Origin: Oscillospiraceae bacterium
Lineage (GTDB): Bacteria > Bacillota > Clostridia > Oscillospirales > Oscillospiraceae
Direction: 5' to 3'
Assembly: GCA_009776905.1 (NCBI GenBank)
Contig: WRMX01000046.1
Location: 1 to 5,379, forward strand
Length of the DNA stretch: 5,379 bases
Numbering within the stretch: position 1 is the stretch's first letter; every line of letters begins with the position of its first letter. This document shows, one piece after another, positions 1-4,254 of the stretch. The position numbers were made by a program, and so were the translations under genes. Below the pieces are notes generated by a model. It saw nothing but the letters and a program-made list of their open reading frames with translations, did not search any database and had not been told where the DNA came from.

Positions 1-93
1 TATTTCTCTGGAATCAAAACGAAGTACAATATGACCAAACCATCAGACATGAAAGCATATGCAAGAGATATGTTTGATATTGTGACTGCATGA
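1..93 (+). CDS. C-terminal tail of an unrecognised protein (5' truncated)
   Basis: Reading from base 1, an open frame of 30 codons runs to a TGA at 91-93, ending in the residues RDMFDIVTA. The gene begins left of the window, so neither start nor family can be judged; I do not recognise the tail. The tail is lysine- and methionine-rich and visibly more AT-rich than the transporter genes to the right, which could indicate a different origin such as a mobile-element gene, but that is speculation. A strong hairpin terminator lies about 100 nt downstream in the correct orientation, which supports a real transcription unit ending here. A chance open frame of 30 codons at the window edge cannot be excluded. 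Confidence 0.4.
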   Translation, partial: YFSGIKTKYNMTKPSDMKAYARDMFDIVTA

Positions 94-124
94 AAAATTA
101 GAGAAATCTTGTTGCCAAAAAGCA

Positions 125-148
125 TCAACAACGGCGTCAACAACGGCG
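125..148. repeat. Short tandem duplication, 12-bp unit x2
   Basis: The 12-mer TCAACAACGGCG occurs twice head-to-tail (125-136 and 137-148) in the short non-coding gap between the left-edge ORF and the terminator. Both copies are identical. No gene or RNA is seen in this gap, and no function is suggested. Confidence 0.7.
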
Positions 149-193
149 AAGATCAGCGCATCCATTAATTATCATTCCAACAAAAACAAAAAC

Positions 194-245
194 CCGACAC
201 TCTCACCGATGATTTCCAGATCGGTTCGAGAGTTCGGATTTTTTT
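194..245. terminator. Bidirectional intrinsic terminator
   Basis: The left arm (194-210) pairs with the right arm (220-237) in three blocks: CCGA/TCGG, ACTCTC/GAGAGT and ACCGAT/ATCGGT. Small bulges are at 198 and 226-227, and the loop is 9 nt (211-219). On the plus strand the stem is followed at once by seven T residues (239-245), which suits the left-edge ORF. On the minus strand the same stem is followed by the complement of the A-rich run at 181-192 (GTTTTTGTTTTTG), which suits the convergent tRNA gene. One hairpin therefore probably terminates both. Confidence 0.85.
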
Positions 246-251
246 AAGGTT

Positions 252-325
252 TGGCAGCGGGAGAAGGATTCGAACCCTCACAAACAGAGTCAGAGTCTGT
301 CGTGCTACCATTACACAATCCCGCT
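252..325 (-). tRNA. tRNA-Gln (anticodon CTG)
   Basis: Read on the minus strand, this is a complete 74-nt cloverleaf with an encoded 3' GCCA end. The acceptor stem AGCGGGA pairs with TCCCGCT, the D stem GTGT pairs with GCAC around AATGGTA, and the anticodon stem ACAGA pairs with TCTGT. The seven-base anticodon loop CTCTGAC places CTG at 34-36 (plus-strand 291-293), which reads the glutamine codon CAG. The variable loop is four bases, and the T arm GAGGG/CCTTC encloses TTCGAAT. It has its own consensus promoter upstream (349-378) and the hairpin at 194-245 downstream, so it is a stand-alone transcription unit. CTG serves CAG only; a TTG tRNA-Gln would be expected elsewhere in the genome. Confidence 0.96.
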
Positions 326-348
326 ACATGCAACTATCGCGTAAAGGG

Positions 349-378
349 ATTATAGCCCCCAACCCCGCCCCTTGTCAA
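349..378 (-). promoter_or_regulatory. Consensus sigma-70/sigma-A promoter of the tRNA-Gln gene
   Basis: On the minus strand TTGACA (378-373) and TATAAT (354-349) are both exact consensus hexamers, separated by 18 nt. Transcription should start near 342, about 17 nt before the mature tRNA 5' end, leaving a short leader for RNase P to remove. The GC-rich discriminator and short spacing to the tRNA are typical of stable-RNA promoters. Confidence 0.88.
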
Positions 379-410
379 CAACATTTTTATCTTTTACCTT
401 TCAAGAACTG

Positions 411-439
411 TTTACAGTCAGTCGCATTTGAGATATAAT
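411..439 (+). promoter_or_regulatory. Sigma-70/sigma-A promoter of the substrate-binding lipoprotein gene
   Basis: TTTACA (411-416, one mismatch to TTGACA) and TATAAT (434-439, exact) are separated by 17 nt. The start point would be near 446, giving a leader of roughly 108 nt before the ATG at 554. It is divergent from the tRNA promoter; the two -35 boxes are 32 nt apart, so the polymerases face away from each other from a compact shared region. Confidence 0.82.
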
Positions 440-543
440 GTTTTGTCGGCGATTAACAACGCATATGAAAGCGAATTACCATTATCGCCAAGGCATCATC
501 ATGGGCTGCGCTCATGACGAAAAAAATCATATTGGGAACAACC

Positions 544-548
544 GGAGG
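544..548 (+). promoter_or_regulatory. Ribosome binding site of the lipoprotein gene
   Basis: GGAGG lies five bases before the ATG at 554. It fixes that ATG as the start; the protein then begins MKKS, directly in front of a hydrophobic signal segment. Confidence 0.9.
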
Positions 549-553
549 TAAAA

Positions 554-1852
554 ATGAAAAAGTCAATAGCAATTCTGTTAGCGCTTCTCCTCGCAGCCAC
601 GCTCTTCGCATGCTCAAAAGAATCCGAAAACACAAACACAAACACAAACACGAACACAAACACAAACACAGCATCGGATAAGCCAACTGATTCAAACGGC
701 TCATCGGAAGGCGCTTCCAACGATTCAGCGGTCAGCACTCCCCCAGGCGAGCCCGCCGGCACAGGTCCGTCCGTCAATGAGCCAAATGTCAGCGCAGCCC
801 CATCCCGTGAGAACCTCGGCTGGTATACGGACGATGTTGACTGGTTTGCCCGCGACCCATATAAAATAGCGTTCCTATACGACAGAGCCTCCGCGACGGC
901 CGACCTTCTGGACGGCGCATTGCAGAAATGGAGCGCACGCGTCAACTTTACATACACCTCATATGACGCGGACAGCAACGCCGATGCGTTCATCAACACG
1001 ATGGGCGTGCTCTCCCAACAAGGGTATACAGGCATGGTCCTGAACCCTGACGCGTCGTACGCTGACCGGGTTAAGCAAGCCGCGCAAGAGTACGGCATTA
1101 CATGGCTGCCCGGATTCGTTCCTCTCCTTGACATGAACGGCGATCCGATATGGCCGCAGAATTCACTCGGCATCAAGTATCAAGCAGATCTCATGACAAA
1201 TTGGCTCAGGGAAAACTATAAAAGCTACCTTGGGGACATCGACACATCGAAACTCGGCCTGATCAGCACCTCGCAATATGTCGTGCCGGTCTTAAAACTG
1301 GCCAGCGACTTCTGCATCAGCAACTTCCAGGAAGATTATCCGGAAGCAGCGGCCAACGCCTTCGAGGTTGACACGGTCAACTTTGGATTTGACGCAAACG
1401 CCGGCTATGATTCAGTCGCCCCGTTCCTCGCCGCCCATCCCGAGATTGAGTACTGGTTTGTCGTTGGGTCGATAGAAGACGTAGTGCAAGGCGCTTCACG
1501 TGCAATAGACGCTGCCGGTTTGACCGCCAACACGCTCGCCATATCGAGCGGCGCCAATCTCCTCATGGACAGCTGGCTAAGCAATACCGAAACCGGATGC
1601 TATAAAGCCGGCATATACTATTCAATGGAAATATACGCCGAGCCGTTGGTTTGCGGGATCATTGCCATGCTTGACGGCCGTGCCACACCGGAGACATTAT
1701 GGCCGGAGTGGAAAGATCCGAATCAGGAGTATCCTGTCGTGGTAGTCCAGTCCACAATCCTTACGGTGAACAATTACTTCACATATGACGACTACGTACA
1801 AGCATATCTATCGGCTATTGAGAACGGAACGGAACTGCCAAAAGCGCCTTAA
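554..1852 (+). CDS. Sugar-type ABC transporter substrate-binding lipoprotein
   Basis: This 432-residue protein is the extracytoplasmic ligand receptor of an ABC importer. Residues 1-20 form a lipoprotein signal: MKKS, a leucine/alanine-rich core, then the lipobox LFAC with the lipidated cysteine at 20. Residues 21 to about 103 are a disordered tether rich in Asn, Thr, Ser, Gly and Pro, including seven consecutive Asn-Thr pairs at 26-39. The periplasmic-binding-protein fold (Peripla_BP_4-like, class I) starts at the first beta strand KIAFLYD (104-110). The stretch from HPEIEYWFVVG (295 onward) through the RAIDAAG helix and the TGCYKAGIYYS segment resembles the C-terminal lobe of arabinose-binding AraF; this is from memory of the family, so the ligand remains unassigned. 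The long tether makes it larger than a typical sugar-binding protein of about 320-350 residues. It lies alone on this strand behind its own promoter and converges with an ATPase-permease-permease set that is its likely partner. Confidence 0.88.
   Translation: MKKSIAILLALLLAATLFACSKESENTNTNTNTNTNTNTASDKPTDSNGSSEGASNDSAVSTPPGEPAGTGPSVNEPNVSAAPSRENLGWYTDDVDWFARDPYKIAFLYDRASATADLLDGALQKWSARVNFTYTSYDADSNADAFINTMGVLSQQGYTGMVLNPDASYADRVKQAAQEYGITWLPGFVPLLDMNGDPIWPQNSLGIKYQADLMTNWLRENYKSYLGDIDTSKLGLISTSQYVVPVLKLASDFCISNFQEDYPEAAANAFEVDTVNFGFDANAGYDSVAPFLAAHPEIEYWFVVGSIEDVVQGASRAIDAAGLTANTLAISSGANLLMDSWLSNTETGCYKAGIYYSMEIYAEPLVCGIIAMLDGRATPETLWPEWKDPNQEYPVVVVQSTILTVNNYFTYDDYVQAYLSAIENGTELPKAP
629..670 (+). 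repeat. In-frame hexanucleotide microsatellite, (AACACA)x7, in the lipoprotein tether
   Basis: Seven tandem six-base units encode seven Asn-Thr pairs (residues 26-39), just after the lipidated cysteine. Six units are identical; the fourth reads AACACG. Because the unit is a multiple of three, gain or loss of copies would change the length of the membrane tether without breaking the frame. Confidence 0.95.
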
Positions 1853-1853
1853 G

Positions 1854-1895
1854 AAAAGCGACGTAAATCCCCTGGCTTTAGCCATGGGGAGTGTC
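1854..1895 (+). repeat. IS200/IS605 right-end-like hairpin repeat, copy 1
   Basis: The 42-nt repeat starts one base after the stop codon of the lipoprotein gene. It reads AAAAGCGACGTAAAT, then a hairpin (CCCC, T bulge or mismatch, GGCT, loop TT, AGCC, AT, GGGG), then AGTGTC. It matches the reverse complement of 2121-2162 at 39 of 42 positions, and the next base is A in both. From family knowledge, a CCCC..GGCTTTAGCC..GGGG hairpin followed by a GTGTCA-like end resembles the right end of tnpB-bearing IS200/IS605-family elements, which forms the 3' end of the omega-RNA scaffold. No tnpA or tnpB is in the window, so this is at most a relic or a stand-alone copy. The repeat itself is certain; the family assignment is less so. 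Confidence 0.7.
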
Positions 1896-1928
1896 AGGTG
1901 CAACAGATATCGGCAATCCGGCTCGCCT

Positions 1929-1974
1929 TGCTCGAGTAATCATCGGAGGCGTGCTCGAGCAATCATCGGAGGCT
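1929..1974. repeat. Tandem duplication, 23-bp unit x2
   Basis: The unit beginning TGCTCGAG and ending ATCATCGGAGGC plus one variable base occurs at 1929-1951 and 1952-1974, with 21 of 23 positions identical. A third copy starts at 1975 (TGCTC) but diverges after five bases. The copies lie between the two inverted hairpin repeats. Confidence 0.9.
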
Positions 1975-2022
1975 TGCTCCGAAAACAGGATAATTTCGCC
2001 CATGCCGGGCGCACCTAAAGCG

Positions 2023-2049
2023 GCGCCGCAGCCAGTTTGGCTGCGGCGC
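2023..2049. repeat. Perfect 12-bp GC-rich hairpin
   Basis: GCGCCGCAGCCA (2023-2034) is exactly complementary to TGGCTGCGGCGC (2038-2049) around a 3-nt loop, and a C-G pair beyond a G-T wobble extends it outward. No T-run follows on either strand, so it is not a standard intrinsic terminator, although such a stable stem between two converging operons could still block or protect transcript ends. Confidence 0.85.
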
Positions 2050-2050
2050 T

Positions 2051-2086
2051 GTCCTATAATGTGAGGATGTCCTATAATGTGAGGCT
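2051..2086. repeat. Tandem duplication, 18-bp unit x2
   Basis: GTCCTATAATGTGAGGAT (2051-2068) is followed immediately by the same 18-mer with one change, A to C at its seventeenth base (2069-2086). Each unit contains TATAAT, but no -35 hexamer lies at a suitable distance from either, so I do not call promoters. Confidence 0.92.
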
Positions 2087-2120
2087 CCGCTCCATAACAC
2101 GGACGCCGAGTGTTCCGGTT

Positions 2121-2162
2121 GACACTCCCCATGGCGAAAGCCAAGGGGTTTACGTCGCTTTT
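2121..2162 (-). repeat. IS200/IS605 right-end-like hairpin repeat, copy 2 (inverted)
   Basis: This is the inverted partner of 1854-1895. On the minus strand it starts 39 nt after the stop codon of the second permease and reads AAAAGCGACGTAAAC, a hairpin, then AGTGTC followed by AA. The three differences from copy 1 fall at the junction with the stem, at the stem mismatch and in the loop (loop TTTC instead of TT with a closing A). The outer CCCC/GGGG and inner TGGC/GCCA pairings are kept in both, so divergence has spared the structure. Both copies point toward the centre of the gap, each in the sense direction of the gene before it. Confidence 0.7.
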
Positions 2163-2201
2163 GCCAATTCGCTTTACGGCGGAACCGGCAAATTCGGACA
2201 A

Positions 2202-3182
2202 TCAGGCAGCGGGCGCCCTTGTCCTCCGCCCGGTGCTTCGGAAATGGTCTATGGCCATGGCCGCGATCAAAAGAATACCCGTCGCGATAGTCTGGTAAAA
2301 CGTGCCCAGCCCGATCAAGACAAGCCCGTTCTTAAAGCATGTCAGAAGCATGACGCCGACAAAAGCGCCGAACATCCCGCCCGCGCCTCCCAAAAAGGAG
2401 ACCCCGCCAAGCACCGACGCAGTAATTGCATCGAGATCCGAACCTATGTTTGATGACGGTGAACCCATATGCATGCGTGCCGACACCAATGCGCCGACGA
2501 GGCACGCAATGCAGCTATTGTTGATGAACAAAACGGTCGTAATCTTCTTTGGATTGATTCCGGCTAACCGCGCCGCTTGATGGTTTCCCCCAACGATGTA
2601 TACCCTCCTGCCGATCCGCGTTTTTTGCAGAATCAAACTATAAATGACCATAAGGATGACGGTAAAAAGAAATGGCAGAGGTATAACGTCAAAAATGCTA
2701 TATGACCCCAGCTCCCAGAAGCTCGCATTGTTGATAGGCAGTATTTGCGACTTTGTGATCAATAGCCCCACCCCGTTTATAGCCGTGCCTACCGCGAGCG
2801 TCGATATGAAAGGAGGGAAATTTAGGCAATTCACAAAAAACGAGTTTACAAGGCCAACAACCGAACCCAAAACCACTGCAATAATGAGCGCCGGAAGCCA
2901 GGGCATGTTAGCCTGCAGAAAGATCGCCACGACAATTCCTCCAACCATGGCGGTATACCCGGTGGATAGATCAATCACCCCGCTTATCAGAAGGCATGAA
3001 ATGCCGATTGAAAGCATCCCTACATTGAACGCCGTGTTGAACATATTCTTGATGTTCCTCGGCGAAATATAGTTTTTATTGATAATCGTGAACACAACCA
3101 GCACGGCAATCCAGACGGCGACAAGCGTAAATGACTTATTGCCGGTAATCCTTTTAAGGAGGCTATTTTTTTGCATACTCAT
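2202..3182 (-). CDS. Second sugar ABC transporter permease, RbsC type (BPD_transp_2)
   Basis: This 326-residue integral membrane protein is one half of the predicted permease pair. It shows the family hallmarks: ISGVIDLSTG followed by a glycine-rich helix near residues 66-82, the cytoplasmic loop IGRRVYIVGGN..AARLAGIN near 190-210 that contacts the ATPase, and LGGVSFLGGAGGMFG near 258-272 before the final membrane helices. About eight to ten hydrophobic segments are visible, and the length is normal for the family. I chose the ATG at 3182 because AGAGAGGA (3189-3196) lies six bases upstream; a TTG at 3209 in the same frame would add nine residues but has no ribosome binding site. It follows the first permease by 85 nt, probably in one operon. 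It is clearly different in sequence from that permease, implying a heterodimeric channel. Stop is TGA. Confidence 0.9.
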   Translation of the reverse strand: MSMQKNSLLKRITGNKSFTLVAVWIAVLVVFTIINKNYISPRNIKNMFNTAFNVGMLSIGISCLLISGVIDLSTGYTAMVGGIVVAIFLQANMPWLPALIIAVVLGSVVGLVNSFFVNCLNFPPFISTLAVGTAINGVGLLITKSQILPINNASFWELGSYSIFDVIPLPFLFTVILMVIYSLILQKTRIGRRVYIVGGNHQAARLAGINPKKITTVLFINNSCIACLVGALVSARMHMGSPSSNIGSDLDAITASVLGGVSFLGGAGGMFGAFVGVMLLTCFKNGLVLIGLGTFYQTIATGILLIAAMAIDHFRSTGRRTRAPAA

Positions 3183-3188
3183 GACCAT

Positions 3189-3196
3189 TCCTCTCT
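3189..3196 (-). promoter_or_regulatory. Ribosome binding site of the second permease
   Basis: AGAGAGGA on the minus strand ends six bases before ATG 3182. It overlaps the codons of the longer TTG reading and so favours the shorter start; a further in-frame ATG at 3176 is too distant to be better. Confidence 0.75.
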
Positions 3197-3267
3197 TGCG
3201 AAAGCTCAACCAAAATGAACAGCGCAGCGCACGTCCCCTGTTATCCAGTTCTGCAGACCAGTCTCCC

Positions 3268-4242
3268 CTATGCCGATTTAGTCTTCATCTTGTTTTTGAT
3301 GGAGAAGTAATCGATCGTCAAGGCAAGCAACAGCAAAACGCCGGAGAATACCGATTGCCAGTATGGCGTCACGCCAATAATCAGCAATCCGTTGTTAAAG
3401 CTGTTTATGATGAGCAGACCAAGGAAGCATCCGAGCATATTGCCTGCGCCCCCCCCAAACGAGATTCCGCCAAGAATCGCCGCTGTAATAGCAGGGAATG
3501 CATATCCGGAAGTGCTTGTGAAGTTCGCGATAAGCATCCTACCGGAATAGATGATCCCCGCCAGCGCGCCGAATGCGCCGCTTAGCGCAAAAAGGACATA
3601 TGCCAATCTGCCGGGATTCAACCCCGCAAAAAGCGCAGCGGTCTTGTTGCCGCCGCACATATATATGCCCCTGCCAAACTTTGTCTTAGACAAAACAACG
3701 CCAAAGACGATCATCAGAACAAGAGATATGATTATCGCTATCGGGATCTCTCCGAATATCCTGCCTGTGCCAATCCAAATGATGGCAGGGTCCGAGATTA
3801 CCACGATCCGCCCGCCCGAAACGACCTCCGCAAGCCCCTGCGCGATAAATGACCCGGTCGCAAGCGTGGCGATAAATCCCTGAAGCCCGAGCTTATATAT
3901 CAAAAAAGCATTGAACAGGCCGAACGCCGCTCCGGCGACAATGCAGATTGGAATCGCGATAAACCACGGCACGCCGCCCACCAGCATTGTCCCCAGCAAG
4001 ATGCCTGAGAACACGCCGATAAAACCAGGCGACAGATCGATATGGCCCGAAATCAGCAGCAGGCATGCGCCTACGGAGAACAAAATGTACAGCACCATTG
4101 AATCAAGAATGCTTCTGATATTCACCGCGCTCAGAAAAGAATGCCCTTGTGACGCGAATTGGAAAAATACCACGACCAATGCAAGGAGCAACACCAAAGA
4201 AAAAGCTTTCGATTTAATAAATCTGCTAATACCGTTCTGCAT
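3268..4242 (-). CDS. First sugar ABC transporter permease, RbsC type (BPD_transp_2)
   Basis: This 324-residue integral membrane protein is the other half of the permease pair of a ribose/galactose-type (CUT2) importer. An N-terminal amphipathic stretch leads into a first membrane helix at about 15-32, followed by ISGHIDLSPG near 64-73. The cytoplasmic coupling loop FGRGIYMCGGN..AALFAGLN is near 189-209, LGGISFGGGAGNMLG near 257-271, and the C-terminal tail is short and basic (NKMKTKSA). Two adjacent ATGs exist, at 4245 and 4242. GGAGG at 4248-4252 is two bases from the first and five from the second, so I prefer 4242; the difference is one residue. The ribosome binding site lies in the 12-nt gap after the ATPase stop codon, indicating a tightly linked operon. 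Stop is TAG-independent of the ATPase and lies at 3268-3270. Confidence 0.92.
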   Translation of the reverse strand: MQNGISRFIKSKAFSLVLLLALVVVFFQFASQGHSFLSAVNIRSILDSMVLYILFSVGACLLLISGHIDLSPGFIGVFSGILLGTMLVGGVPWFIAIPICIVAGAAFGLFNAFLIYKLGLQGFIATLATGSFIAQGLAEVVSGGRIVVISDPAIIWIGTGRIFGEIPIAIIISLVLMIVFGVVLSKTKFGRGIYMCGGNKTAALFAGLNPGRLAYVLFALSGAFGALAGIIYSGRMLIANFTSTSGYAFPAITAAILGGISFGGGAGNMLGCFLGLLIINSFNNGLLIIGVTPYWQSVFSGVLLLLALTIDYFSIKNKMKTKSA

Positions 4243-4247
4243 CATAC

Positions 4248-4252
4248 CCTCC
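4248..4252 (-). promoter_or_regulatory. Ribosome binding site of the first permease
   Basis: GGAGG on the minus strand sits between the ATPase stop codon (4255-4257) and the two adjacent ATGs at 4245 and 4242. It decides in favour of the second ATG at a five-base spacing. Confidence 0.85.
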
Positions 4253-4254
4253 CG

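Larger units (their letters stand above)
1853..2201. other. Repeat-filled gap between convergent transporter genes (possible IS-derived element)
   Basis: I see no credible gene in this 349-nt gap. It holds an inverted pair of 42-nt hairpin repeats (1854-1895 and 2121-2162), a tandem 23-bp duplication (1929-1974), a perfect 12-bp GC hairpin (2023-2049) and a tandem 18-bp duplication (2051-2086). Taken as one unit, 1854-2162 is a 309-bp segment with 42-bp terminal inverted repeats, the size and form of a non-autonomous element. Its direct flanks (CTTAAG on the left, GCCAAT on the right) show no obvious target-site duplication. Neither hairpin type has a T-run, so no canonical intrinsic terminator is evident for either converging operon. 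Confidence 0.75.

Noticed and set aside
443..459. LacI-type operator at the lipoprotein start point (TTGT...ACAA)
   Set aside because: Only the outer four bases of each arm are symmetrical; the inner nine show no dyad symmetry.
499..1176. Long minus-strand open frame opposite the lipoprotein gene
   Set aside because: It is the antisense shadow of the lipoprotein gene, with a Val-Phe repeat that simply mirrors the Asn-Thr repeat, and has no ribosome binding site or recognisable domain.
2023..2049. Intrinsic terminator for the lipoprotein or permease operon
   Set aside because: The stem is strong, but neither strand has a T-run after it, so it does not meet the usual criterion.
2055..2078. 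Two TATAAT boxes as tandem promoters
   Set aside because: They result from the 18-bp duplication, and no -35-like hexamer lies 16-18 nt upstream of either.
1854..2162. CRISPR array
   Set aside because: Only two copies, in inverted and not direct orientation, 225 nt apart, with no regular spacers.
1785..2453. Several small open frames across the convergent gap on both strands
   Set aside because: They run through the inverted repeats, giving similar SDVNPLA-type peptides from both strands, and through the ends of the flanking genes. This is translation of repeat DNA, not conserved proteins.
3183..3267. Terminator, promoter or small RNA in the 85-nt gap between the two permeases
   Set aside because: Only short imperfect stems are visible, without a T-run or paired -35/-10 boxes; it looks like a plain intra-operon spacer.
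2644..3883. Plus-strand open frames inside the two permease genes
   Set aside because: Proline- and threonine-rich shadows opposite clear transmembrane genes, with no start signals or family features.
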